A program made the position numbers and the translations under genes. A DNA stretch of 23,754 bases from Bacteroidota bacterium (GTDB lineage: Bacteria; Bacteroidota; Rhodothermia; Rhodothermales; JAAAOL01): the NCBI GenBank assembly GCA_009908885.1, contig JAAAOL010000540.1, positions 1 to 23,754 on the forward strand, in the 5' to 3' direction. Under the pieces are notes generated by a model, which made no database searches, had not been told where the DNA came from, and worked only from the letters and a program-made list of their open reading frames with translations. Positions 1-6,875 of this stretch are shown in pieces. How positions within the stretch are numbered: the first letter of the stretch is position 1; every line of letters begins with the position of its first letter.

Positions 1-1575
1 GCCGAACGAGGTCGAGACCGACGTACGGCGATTGTTGGTCAGCGGCTGCACCCGGAAGTCCGCCGCGGCGTTGACCGCGCTGTACTCGTAGTAGTCGTCC
101 TCGTAGTACTCGTCGTTGTAATAGCCGCCATAGTAGTACGGATCGTCCTCGTAATACCCGGCGCTGAACGAGCCGCGCCCGTAGTCGAAGAGCCACTGCT
201 GGTTCTCCGGCAGCAGCGAGATGGGCGCATAGCCGGTGAAGTGCACCGGGTCGAAGAAGCGGCTGTACTGCACCGGATCGACGCGCTTGCGCCGCAGGTC
301 GACCACGCCGACGCGGAAGCCGTGGCTCCGGCGGTAGGCGTCCAGCAGGTAGTCGTCGTAGTGGCGGGTCGAGATGAGCTCGAAGCCTTCGTACGCATCG
401 CCCACGAGGAACACGTCGCGGTCGAACTGGACGCGCCCGTTCCGATAGATGGTCGCCTGGACGTGGCCGAGGCGATCCGGCACGCGGACGACCTCACCCA
501 GATAGCGTCCGTCTTCGTACAGCTCGATGCGGTCGATGTAGATGTCCACGACGGCCTTGCGCGGCGTGGCGTAGCGCAGCTGGTGGTAGTAGTCGGTGCG
601 CACGTCGATGCGGGAGCGGCGGCGATGGCGGTTCCAGCCCACCTCTACGTAGACGACCTGCCGGTAGCGGTAGTGCGGGCGCCAGCCGGTGCGGTGCCGA
701 TGCACCCACGGCCAGTTGATGTCGATGTCGATGCGCGGCTGCACGATCAGGTCGCGGCAGTAGCGGCGGTAGCGCTTATGGCGGCGCGTGTAGACCGGGC
801 GCTGGTACTTGGGCCGATGGCGCCGGACGCGCTGATCCCGATGGCGACGGTGCCGGGCCTCGACGCGGGAACGGTTGCCCCGCCCCCGCCGACGCGCTTC
901 CTGCCGCCGCTGATCGCGACGCGCCTCGGTCCGGGCCGCCCGGCGACTCCGCGACCGTGATGCCTGTGCCCGTTCCGAACGAGAAGCTGCAGACCGCGAC
1001 CGGGCACTGCGCCCTCGCTCGTCGGACCGACTGCGGGCCGACCGCGAACGAGCCGACCGCGAGCGCTCCGACCGAGCCTGTGACCGCGAGGACCGGGCCG
1101 AGCGGGACCGTGCCGCCCGCGAGCGCTCGGACCGCGAGGCGCGTGACCGAGATGACCGCGACCGGGCTTCTGACGAACGGGAAGCACGAGACCGGGAGGA
1201 GCGGGACTGCGCCGACCGCGACCGAGACGAACGGGACCGTGCCTCGGACGAGCGGGAGGCCCGAGACCGCGACGAACGGGATCGCGCCTTCGATGAGCGC
1301 GCCGACCGAGACCGGGACGAACGAGATCGTGCCTTAGACGAACGGGCCGACCGGGACGAGCGCGACCGGGACGCGGCGCGCTGCTTCGTGCGGCTGCGGC
1401 GGGCCTTGCTGCGCTCGGCCGAGCGGGACCGCTCCGACGAGCGTTCGGCCCGCGAGCGCTCCGTGGAGGATCGGCGCTGCGCCGTAGCGTCGGGGGCGAG
1501 GACGCTTGCCCCCAGCAAGGTGATGAACAATAGCGCCACCCAGTGGCGGACGGAGATGGTAGCGAGGGACTTCAT
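1..1575 (-). CDS. Secreted Arg/Ser-repeat (RS-domain) protein, 3' end outside window
   Basis: The minus frame starting at the ATG at 1575 stays open to the window edge, giving 525 residues with no stop. Residues 1-33 form a signal peptide (hydrophobic WVALLFITLLGASVL, then a cleavage-like ATAQ). Residues 34-235 are almost only Arg, Ser, Ala and Glu, with a 15-residue (45-bp) tandem unit of the type ARSSKARSRSSRSRS at about residues 77-146 (DNA 1138-1347). Residues 240-320 are rich in His, Arg and Tyr. Residues 340-465 look like a folded beta-rich domain (VVDIYIDRIELYEDGRYLG). Residues 470-500 are rich in Tyr, Asp and Glu (YYEDDPYYYGGYY). A GGAG ribosome site lies about 8 bases before the start. 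I recognise no family; the sequence shows only an exported, strongly basic protein. Several opposite-strand frames are also open here because of the repeats, but the signal peptide and ribosome site support this frame. Confidence 0.8.
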   Translation of the reverse strand, partial: MKSLATISVRHWVALLFITLLGASVLAPDATAQRRSSTERSRAERSSERSRSAERSKARRSRTKQRAASRSRSSRSARSSKARSRSSRSRSARSSKARSRSSRSRASRSSEARSRSSRSRSAQSRSSRSRASRSSEARSRSSRSRASRSERSRAARSRSARSSRSQARSERSRSARSRSARSRSDERGRSARSRSAASRSERAQASRSRSRRAARTEARRDQRRQEARRRGRGNRSRVEARHRRHRDQRVRRHRPKYQRPVYTRRHKRYRRYCRDLIVQPRIDIDINWPWVHRHRTGWRPHYRYRQVVYVEVGWNRHRRRSRIDVRTDYYHQLRYATPRKAVVDIYIDRIELYEDGRYLGEVVRVPDRLGHVQATIYRNGRVQFDRDVFLVGDAYEGFELISTRHYDDYLLDAYRRSHGFRVGVVDLRRKRVDPVQYSRFFDPVHFTGYAPISLLPENQQWLFDYGRGSFSAGYYEDDPYYYGGYYNDEYYEDDYYEYSAVNAAADFRVQPLTNNRRTSVSTSFG

Positions 1576-1594
1576 GGGACGCTCCGCTGCGAAC

Positions 1595-1622
1595 AGCATA
1601 ACTCCAGACGAGACGTTGGCAA
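1595..1622 (-). promoter_or_regulatory. Possible promoter of the RS-domain gene
   Basis: On the minus strand TTGCCA (1622-1617) and TATGCT (1600-1595) are separated by 16 bases. They match the -35 and -10 consensus at 5/6 and 4/6 positions. Transcription would start only about a dozen bases before the ATG at 1575, leaving a short leader that contains the GGAG ribosome site. The housekeeping promoter consensus of this lineage is not known to me, so this is tentative. Confidence 0.3.
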
Positions 1623-1728
1623 TGCCCTTCGAGAGAGAACACCGTGCCAGGACGGCCCGCAGGCCCTCGCCGCCGCCTCAGCCGGAATCGGCCTCGCCGG
1701 GGCGTCCACTATTCCAGACAACGCAGCC

Positions 1729-2193
1729 TCACACGCCCCACACCATCGTCCCCCCGATGTGCCCGGTCCACGCGACGAGCACCGCCGCGGCCACCGTGAG
1801 CCCCACCAGCACCAGCCGCGCCACCACCGGGTCGGGCGGGTCGCGCTCCAACGTCGTGCGCCGTTCTACCCAGAACGACAGCCCCGCCACGCCCGCCAGC
1901 GCCGCGCCCGTGACGATCAGCGCATAGAGCGCCGTCGTCTCGTGCAGGCCGACGAGTTCTTCCACGATGGGTGTCCCTTCGACGTGCTCCTCGATGGACT
2001 CACCGGTGAAGTAGGCCGCGAGAAGCCCGACCATGCCCACGCCCAGCAGCAGGAGCACCGTGCGGCGCCAGAAGGCCGTCCCCCGCACCGCCCAGACGAT
2101 GGCGACCAGCGCGGCCACGGTGATGAGGGCGATAGGAAAATGCACCACCACCGGATGCAAGACGGGGATGTCATACTGCAAGACGCTGTCCAT
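1729..2193 (-). CDS. DUF2231 integral membrane protein
   Basis: 154 residues with four hydrophobic segments (about 14-32, 39-56, 86-105 and 120-140). The opening motif HPVVVHFPIAL near residue 11 is the hallmark of DUF2231 (PF09990), a family of small inner-membrane proteins of unknown function. A His before the first membrane helix and another in GLHETTA near residue 80 are typical and could be metal or haem ligands, but that is inference. The start at 2193 is chosen because AGGAAAGG lies about six bases upstream; an in-frame extension to 2301 adds only a low-complexity basic stretch. It is divergent from sppA and lies upstream of the RS-domain gene on the same strand, 153 bases away. Confidence 0.85.
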   Translation of the reverse strand: MDSVLQYDIPVLHPVVVHFPIALITVAALVAIVWAVRGTAFWRRTVLLLLGVGMVGLLAAYFTGESIEEHVEGTPIVEELVGLHETTALYALIVTGAALAGVAGLSFWVERRTTLERDPPDPVVARLVLVGLTVAAAVLVAWTGHIGGTMVWGV

Positions 2194-2386
2194 AGCAGCC
2201 TTTCCTACCCGTGAAGCACCTGTAACGGTTCCGTTGGAAGCCCGCGCCTCGGCGCCTCGTCGTCGACGCCCGCGCATCCTCGCCGCGCGCTCGCCGTACA
2301 CGCGTCACAGTCCTCGGTGGTCATTATCTTGCACCCTCCGCCACCGGCGGGCACCATCCTGCTCTGACGCTACCTTCCTTCCGTCC

Positions 2387-4171
2387 ATGCGCTTTTTCTC
2401 CACCCTCTTCGCCAGCATCCTGGGAACGCTCATCGCCCTGGCGCTCGTGGTCCTGCTGGGCCTGCTGCTGTTCCTGGGCTTCGCGGCGGCCTCCAGCCAG
2501 CAACCTTCCGTCCAATCGGGCTCCGTCCTCACGATGGAGCTGTCCGGCTCGATCCCCGAGCAGGTCTCGGGCGACCCCTTCAAGCAAGCCTTCGCCGACG
2601 AACCGGCCTACGACCTGCGCGACGTGCGCGTGGCGCTGCAGAAGGCCGCTGCGGACGACCGCATCGAGGCCGTCTGGTTGAAGCCGCACGGCATCCAGGC
2701 CTCGTGGGCCACGCTCCAGGAAGTCCGCAACGCCCTGACCACCTTCCGCGAGAGCGGCAAGCCGCTGTACGCCTCCGGGGGCGAGTACTTCATGAGCGAG
2801 GGCGACTACTTCCTGGCCAGCGCCGCCGACAGCGTCTTTGCCGACCCCGAGGCCTTCTTCGAGTTTAACGGCTTCAACCTGGACGTGGCCTTCCTCGCAG
2901 GCACGCTGGAGAAGCTGGGCATCGAGCCGGTGATCTTCCGGGCGGGCACCTTCAAGAGCGCCGTCGAGCCGCTACAACGCGAGGACCTCTCGCCCGAGAA
3001 CCGGCAGCAGCTCACCGACCTCGTCGAAGCGCAGAACGCCGTCTTCATGAACGCCATCGCCAAGCGGCGCGGGCAGTCGGCGGACTACTGGCAGTCCGTC
3101 GCCGCCGACAGCGCCTTCATCACCGCCGAGCGCGCCCGGGACGCGGGCCTGCTCGATGCGCTGCTGTACGAAGACCAGGTGCGCGATCAGTTCAAGACGC
3201 GCCTGGGCCTGGAGACGGAGGACGACCTGGAGACGGTCAAACTGAAAGACTACACGAAGATCTCGCCCGGGGACGCCGGGCTGGAGGTCGGCACCGAGGG
3301 CCGCATCGCGGTGGTCTACGCCGTGGGCTCCATCATGACCGGCGAGAGCGCCGACGGGACGCTCGGCTCGACGACGTTCGGCGAGTCGATGAAGACGGCC
3401 CGCGAGGACGAGGACGTGGATGCCGTCGTGGTGCGCGTCAACTCGCCCGGGGGCTCGGCGGTCGCCTCGGACGCCATGCTGCGCGAAATTCTGCTCACCA
3501 AGCGCGAGAAGCCGGTCGTCGTCTCGATGGGCGACCTCGCGGCCTCGGGCGGCTACTGGATCTCGACGCCCGCCGACACCATCGTGGCCGACCCGCTCAC
3601 CATCACCGGCTCCATCGGCGTCTTCTTCACCTTCTTCAACGCCGAGCAGTTCTTCGACGACAAGCTGGGGATCACCTTCGACGGCGTGCAGACGAGCCCG
3701 TACGCCGATCTCTTCTCGGGCGTGGAGCCGCTCTCCGACGGCGAGGAAGCCCTGCTCCAGCGCACCGTGACCGACACGTATGAGGGCTTCCTCCAGCGCG
3801 TCGCCGACGGGCGTGACATGACGACGGACGAGGTCGACGCCATCGCGCAGGGGCGCGTCTGGATGGGCCAGCAGGCGCTCGACCGGGGCCTCGTGGACGT
3901 GCTGGGCGGCCTGGACGACGCCATCGGCATCGCGGCGGAGATGGCCGGACTGGAGCCGGACACGTACTCCGTCCGCACGCTGCCGCGTCCCAAGACGTTC
4001 TTCGAGGAATTGAACGAGGCGCTGGGCGCGCAGTCGGCCCGCACGGTCGTCCGCTGGATGGCCTCGCCGCTGGAGCGGACGCTGCTGGAGCGCACGGACC
4101 AGCTCCGCGACCTCGCCAAGATGAACGGCACCGTCCAGGCCCGCCTGCCGATGGAGCTGCAGCTGCGGTAG
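2387..4171 (+). CDS. sppA: Signal peptide peptidase SppA, long (67K-type) form
   Basis: 594 residues. An N-terminal membrane anchor (about 8-34) is followed by two tandem S49 peptidase domains, as in the E. coli 67K enzyme. The Lys general base lies in the first domain at residue 190 (GTFKSAVEP). The nucleophilic Ser lies in the second at residue 387 (GDLAASGGYWIS), followed by the conserved TGSIGVF. Both catalytic residues of the S49 Ser-Lys dyad are therefore present and the enzyme should be active. It acts at the periplasmic face of the inner membrane, degrading signal peptides left after secretion. The ATG at 2387 is chosen because it begins directly with the membrane anchor; an in-frame extension upstream to 2033 overlaps the divergent DUF2231 gene and is low complexity. 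No strong ribosome site is seen. Confidence 0.95.
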   Translation: MRFFSTLFASILGTLIALALVVLLGLLLFLGFAAASSQQPSVQSGSVLTMELSGSIPEQVSGDPFKQAFADEPAYDLRDVRVALQKAAADDRIEAVWLKPHGIQASWATLQEVRNALTTFRESGKPLYASGGEYFMSEGDYFLASAADSVFADPEAFFEFNGFNLDVAFLAGTLEKLGIEPVIFRAGTFKSAVEPLQREDLSPENRQQLTDLVEAQNAVFMNAIAKRRGQSADYWQSVAADSAFITAERARDAGLLDALLYEDQVRDQFKTRLGLETEDDLETVKLKDYTKISPGDAGLEVGTEGRIAVVYAVGSIMTGESADGTLGSTTFGESMKTAREDEDVDAVVVRVNSPGGSAVASDAMLREILLTKREKPVVVSMGDLAASGGYWISTPADTIVADPLTITGSIGVFFTFFNAEQFFDDKLGITFDGVQTSPYADLFSGVEPLSDGEEALLQRTVTDTYEGFLQRVADGRDMTTDEVDAIAQGRVWMGQQALDRGLVDVLGGLDDAIGIAAEMAGLEPDTYSVRTLPRPKTFFEELNEALGAQSARTVVRWMASPLERTLLERTDQLRDLAKMNGTVQARLPMELQLR

Positions 4172-4241
4172 CCGTCGAACCCGCGCTCACCGCTGGCGGT
4201 ATCCTCCGTACGCTGACGGCGCACAGACGCGAACAACGCAC

Positions 4242-4745
4242 ATGGATACGCAGACCCGTCCCGACACGGCCTGGCACCGGGCGCTGCACGACGAGCGCCT
4301 GCAGGACCTGCCCTATCGCGTCGAGACCAACGAGCACGGCCAGATCCTCTTGAGCCCGCACAAGCCCCGCCACAGCTTCACTCAGACACGCCTCGTTCTG
4401 CTGCTCGACCGTCACCTCGCCGACCGAGCCGGAAGCCCGGTCGTGGGGTTTGCCGTAGCCACTGCCAAGGGCGTCAAGGTGCCGGACGTGGTGTGGATCT
4501 CCGACGAGCGGGCGCAGCAGATCCCGGAGGACGCTGAGGCCAGTCCTGTGATGCCGGACCTCGTCATCGAGGTGCTGTCGGCGACGAACACGGAGGCCGA
4601 GATGGCCGAAAAGCGAGCGCTGTACGTCGAGGAAGGCGCGCGGGAAGTGTGGCTCGTCGGCGAAGACGGCGCGGTGCGCTGCTTCGATGCTGATGGCTCG
4701 CTGGATGCCTCTGACCTTGCGCCGAGCTTTCCGGGGGAGGTGTAG
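4242..4745 (+). CDS. Uma2-family (PD-(D/E)XK fold) putative endonuclease
   Basis: 167 residues spanning the whole Uma2/DUF820 domain (PF05685). Visible landmarks are the His/Gln-containing helix (HSFTQTRLVLLLDRHL), the PDVVW strand near residue 85, the core motif PDLVIEVLSATNT near residues 106-118, and the closing Lys-Tyr helix with GAREVWLV near residues 132-139. The Asp and Glu of PDLVIEVLS are the expected metal ligands. The family is expanded in Cyanobacteria and some Bacteroidota, is often scattered singly, and its in vivo role is unclear. The gene starts 70 bases after sppA on the same strand and ends 5 bases before the convergent T9SS cargo gene, so no separate terminator fits between them. 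Confidence 0.88.
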   Translation: MDTQTRPDTAWHRALHDERLQDLPYRVETNEHGQILLSPHKPRHSFTQTRLVLLLDRHLADRAGSPVVGFAVATAKGVKVPDVVWISDERAQQIPEDAEASPVMPDLVIEVLSATNTEAEMAEKRALYVEEGAREVWLVGEDGAVRCFDADGSLDASDLAPSFPGEV

Positions 4746-4750
4746 CGCAA

Positions 4751-5632
4751 CTAACGGGCGAGGACGACCGGATGGGTTTGTATCTGCGTCCCGGCATGAA
4801 CCCTCACCAAGTACACCCCGTCTGCCACACGATCTCCCGCTGCGTCACGCCCGTCCCATCTGAGTTGCAGCGTGGATGCTCCCCATCCGTCATGCAACGT
4901 GCGCACCCGTCGCCCGAGCAGGTCGTATACGGCCACCTGTACCCGTGTCGCCGGAGCGGCGGCGGCCTCAATGGTTAGCACCTCCGAGAACGGATTGGGA
5001 TACGCCGCGAGCGTCGTCGCTTCGCCGGGCACCGAGGGGGATGTCTCTGCCGACGTCACGACTTGCCCATTCACGATGGCTTCGACCAGATAGCCGAAAT
5101 CAGCTGCCATATTGCAGTAGTACTCGACGACGCCGATGCCTGGAAACAACACATACGTGTATTCCTCGTCAGCCCACAACGGATCGTCGAAGTCGAAGCG
5201 GAGTGCATCGACGAAGTGTCCGCCCTCCGTCCTTATCGTGCGGCGCTGAACGCGAACGTCGTAGGACAGGCCACTCTCGTCCGGCGGCGCATACGTGTAG
5301 GATTCCCCGGGCGATACTGTTGGATCGATCCACAATCGCTCCCCGCCGTCAACCCGTCGCCATACTCGTCCGTCATCGTCGGTACGCAGCAGATACGTGC
5401 TACACTGATCGGTGTACGCATAGTATGCCTGTCCTTCCACCACCTGCGGTGCGTCGAGGCGAACGGTATGATAGGTCGTGTCGATGGAGCCGTCCGCGGC
5501 ATAATGCATCGAATAGAACCGCCACGTGTTGCCCTCCTGAAGGGGCCAGACCCCGCCTCCGTCCGTTTGCGCCAGCACGGGATGAGCCCAGCAGAGAACC
5601 AGTGCGCCGAGGACCACGAGCGGATACTTCAT
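4751..5632 (-). CDS. Secreted protein with C-terminal T9SS type A sorting domain
   Basis: 293 residues. A signal peptide (1-21) ends in VLAQ. A beta-rich middle region with many Trp and Tyr residues opens with WPLQEGNTWRFY, a start seen in many uncharacterised Bacteroidota secreted proteins. From about residue 205 there is a type A sorting domain: YPNPFSEVLTIEA (211-223), VAVYDLLGRRVRTL, WDGRDAAG and the final DGVYLVRV. In Bacteroidota this domain directs export through the type IX secretion system and is then usually removed or attached to the surface. The function of the passenger part is unknown. The start at 5632 has GGAGG nine bases upstream. Confidence 0.9.
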   Translation of the reverse strand: MKYPLVVLGALVLCWAHPVLAQTDGGGVWPLQEGNTWRFYSMHYAADGSIDTTYHTVRLDAPQVVEGQAYYAYTDQCSTYLLRTDDDGRVWRRVDGGERLWIDPTVSPGESYTYAPPDESGLSYDVRVQRRTIRTEGGHFVDALRFDFDDPLWADEEYTYVLFPGIGVVEYYCNMAADFGYLVEAIVNGQVVTSAETSPSVPGEATTLAAYPNPFSEVLTIEAAAAPATRVQVAVYDLLGRRVRTLHDGWGASTLQLRWDGRDAAGDRVADGVYLVRVHAGTQIQTHPVVLAR

Positions 5633-5672
5633 CGGGAAACGCCTCCGCTTAACAAACAGGAGCTACCTGCTA

Positions 5673-5703
5673 CAAATACGATCCTGGTGGAATAAAACAC
5701 AAA
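5673..5703 (-). promoter_or_regulatory. Possible Bacteroidota-type promoter of the T9SS cargo gene
   Basis: On the minus strand TTTG (5703-5700) is followed 21 bases later by TATTTG (5678-5673), about 40 bases before the start codon. This resembles the TTTG / TAnnTTTG promoter elements of Bacteroidota but lacks the two-base spacing inside the downstream element. The upstream TTTG lies just outside the stop codon of the neighbouring gpmI remnant. Confidence 0.25.
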
Positions 5704-5786
5704 TTAGTCCGACGCAATTAGCACGCCTCCCGTCATCTTCTCCCGCACGGGCGCGTCTATGAGGACCAGAATCGTCGGGACGACCG
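5704..5786 (-). pseudogene. Decayed fragment of the gpmI 3' end (older copy)
   Basis: Bases 5721-5783 align without gaps to 6902-6964 of intact gpmI at about 51 of 63 positions. In the same reading frame the fragment reads VVPTILVLIDAPVREKMTGG, against IAPTILALMGEPVPEAMTGD at the end of intact GpmI. It continues VLIASD to its own TAA stop at 5704-5706. There is no upstream coding part, so it is only a displaced gene tail. It begins six bases beyond the stop of the small antitoxin-like gene. Its divergence is greater than that of the copy at 6144-6266, suggesting it is older. Confidence 0.75.
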
Positions 5787-5791
5787 CGGAG

Positions 5792-5971
5792 CTACGGGGC
5801 TTCCCGATGCGATGGTTTCTCCTCCCTCTTACGGCTGCGATGCCGCGTATGCTCATCCAGATAACGACGCTGCTCGTCGTAGCTCTTGCCTTCCAATTGC
5901 TTGTCGACGTTCCTGCGCAGGCGTCGCATTAAGGCAACCGCGTCGATCTCTTTGTTATTTTCAGTCTTCAT
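5792..5971 (-). CDS. Small antitoxin-like protein, apparently without a partner toxin
   Basis: 59 residues, very charged, predicted mostly helical: KEIDAVALMRRLRRNVDKQL near residues 7-26, then SYDEQRRYLDEHTR and a basic tail. The pattern 'K-E-I-D-A-V-x-L-M-R-x-L-R' resembles short proteins often found beside VapC/PIN or RelE toxins in Cyanobacteria and Bacteroidota. That comparison is from memory and not proof of an antitoxin role. The ATG at 5971 is preferred over an in-frame start at 6016 because the extra residues are encoded by a dispersed repeat (5973-6003). No toxin gene follows; its stop lies six bases from a decayed gpmI tail. Confidence 0.55.
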   Translation of the reverse strand: MKTENNKEIDAVALMRRLRRNVDKQLEGKSYDEQRRYLDEHTRHRSRKREEKPSHREAP

Positions 5972-5972
5972 G

Positions 5973-6003
5973 TTGTACGAGTTCAGCGTAGCGATGTCCG
6001 GAT
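5973..6003 (-). repeat. Dispersed 31-bp element, copy A
   Basis: On the minus strand this reads ATCCGGACATCG, two variable bases, ACGCTGAA, three variable bases, GTACAA. It matches 23084-23054 at 25 of 31 positions. Both copies lie just upstream of minus-strand genes. It ends one base before the ATG of the small antitoxin-like gene. Confidence 0.55.
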
Positions 6004-6021
6004 AGGCGATAAGCACGGTTG

Positions 6022-6050
6022 GTAGAGATGCCTCGCCGAGGCGTCTCTAC
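6022..6050. repeat. Palindromic hairpin element (GTAGAGA...TCTCTAC type)
   Basis: GTAGAGATGCCTC (6022-6034) pairs with GAGGCGTCTCTAC (6038-6050) across a three-base loop, with one T-G wobble. This GTAGAGACGCC/GGCGTCTCTAC hairpin resembles repetitive elements I recall from intergenic regions of Cyanobacteria, Chloroflexi and related genomes. It lies between the antitoxin-like gene and the second gpmI remnant. There is no T-run, so it is more likely a repeat than a terminator. Confidence 0.6.
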
Positions 6051-6118
6051 GGTCGAATGTGCGGTGAACATCGTCTTGGTTCATCCCGTCATTGCGAACC
6101 CGAATCGGTATTACAGAG

Positions 6119-6134
6119 GCATCTACGTAGATGC
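6119..6134. repeat. Perfect 16-bp palindrome
   Basis: GCATCTACGTAGATGC is fully self-complementary with no spacer. It lies nine bases beyond the stop codon of the gpmI 3' remnant that ends at 6144. It could be a protein-binding site, a recombination site or the stem of a weak terminator; nothing in the sequence decides between these. Confidence 0.5.
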
Positions 6135-6143
6135 GTGGCCGCA

Positions 6144-6266
6144 TTAGCCTTCCGCCTCCGTCCCCAGATCCACCAGCAGCTCACCGGTCATCTCTTCCGG
6201 CACGGGCTCGCCCACGAGCGCCAGGATCGTCGGGGCGATGTCACCCAGCGTGCCATGCCGGCTCGG
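6144..6266 (-). pseudogene. Fragment of a gpmI 3' end (younger copy)
   Basis: Bases 6164-6261 align without gaps to 6890-6987 in gpmI at about 88 of 98 positions. The fragment keeps the reading frame as LGDIAPTILALVGEPVPEEM, then TGELLVDLGTEAEG and a TAA stop at 6144-6146. Intact GpmI ends TGDVLVDLEASA. Many differences are synonymous or conservative, and the last residues and stop codon differ. This looks like the tail of a divergent but once functional gpmI rather than a recent copy of the present gene. Homology stops at about 6266, 28 bases beyond the stop codon of the RelE/ParE toxin. Confidence 0.85.
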
Positions 6267-6293
6267 GCATGGTCTGGAGACGCGTGGGCGATC

Positions 6294-6611
6294 TCATTCA
6301 CGGCGTGAGAGCTTCTTGATCAGATCCTGTCGGCTGTGTGCGATCACCAGAAGATCCACTTCCTCGTTGCCCTCTTCTCGTTCCGTGTAGAGATAGACGA
6401 TCCGATACCCGGCAACGAGGATCTCCCGAAACGGCTCCAGGCTCAATTCCGGAACATATCGACCAAGTTGGGGAAAGCGCTCCAGCCGCGATATCGCCTC
6501 GAAAAGCTGCTGCACGAGCGCCTCCGCATAGGCTGGAGATCGGTCTTCATAGTATGCGATAATGTTTGCCAGATCCTGCTCCGCCTCGGCAGACCAGTTT
6601 ACGACAGCCAT
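6294..6611 (-). CDS. RelE/ParE-family toxin
   Basis: 105 residues, normal length for the RelE/ParE fold (PF05016). The N-terminus has the helical WSAEAEQDLANIIAYYEDRSP region. The core has FPQLGRYVPEL, the FREILVAGYRIVYLYTE strands typical of ParE/RelE toxins, and a terminal VDLLVIAHSRQDL segment. Members act either as ribosome-dependent mRNA interferases or as gyrase inhibitors; the sequence alone does not decide which. The start codon lies inside the end of the upstream antitoxin gene (13-base overlap), so the two are translationally coupled. The gene lies between intact gpmI and a displaced gpmI tail, suggesting recent acquisition. Confidence 0.88.
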   Translation of the reverse strand: MAVVNWSAEAEQDLANIIAYYEDRSPAYAEALVQQLFEAISRLERFPQLGRYVPELSLEPFREILVAGYRIVYLYTEREEGNEEVDLLVIAHSRQDLIKKLSRRE

Positions 6612-6793
6612 TTTTTATACTTCCGCTTGATCTCGTCGTGTGGCGTGACCCGGCCTTCCTGCACGTCACGCAGCCCGCGCTCGATCTTCTGTAGAAGGTT
6701 GAGCTCGTACAGGATCTCCTCGTAGGTCACGTCGTCGTCGAGTTGCTCGATCAGCTTGAGCGAAGCTTCCTTGGCCGAGGGCGTGGATGACAT
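6599..6793 (-). CDS. Antitoxin partner of the RelE/ParE toxin
   Basis: 64 residues. SLKLIEQLDDDVTYEEILYE (about 11-30) is followed by LNLLQKIERGLRDVQEGRVT and a basic C-terminus (KRKYKKWLS). This 'DDVTxEEIxYEL...KIExGLxDVxEGRVxPHxE' pattern is a common small antitoxin type found directly upstream of RelE/ParE toxins. The N-terminal helical part would bind DNA or dimerise and the C-terminal tail would block the toxin; that division is inference. Order (antitoxin first) and overlap with the toxin gene are as expected for autoregulated type II modules. No strong ribosome site or operator palindrome was found in the 82 bases between it and gpmI. Confidence 0.82.
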   Translation of the reverse strand: MSSTPSAKEASLKLIEQLDDDVTYEEILYELNLLQKIERGLRDVQEGRVTPHDEIKRKYKKWLS

Positions 6794-6875
6794 GGTCCGT
6801 CTGGCATCTAGTATCGTGCGCGGATGAGTCTTGTACGCCCACCGCTCTCGTTGTTCTCAGTACCGCCGCTGCACC

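Noticed and set aside
241..960. Long plus-strand open frame opposite the RS-domain gene
   Set aside because: It lacks a ribosome site and signal peptide, has His/Val/Ala/Asp shadow composition, and the minus frame has a proper secretion signal and stays open to the window edge.
957..1337. Thr/Gly-rich repetitive plus-strand frame in the repeat region
   Set aside because: It is produced by reading the 45-bp RS-encoding repeats on the opposite strand.
2033..2386. N-terminal extension of SppA
   Set aside because: The extra 118 residues are low-complexity and overlap the divergent DUF2231 gene; the membrane anchor at 2387 is the natural start.
4172..4241. Hairpin-like ACCGCTGGCGGT after sppA as terminator
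   Set aside because: Arms are only about five bases with no T-run, and the Uma2 gene follows closely on the same strand.
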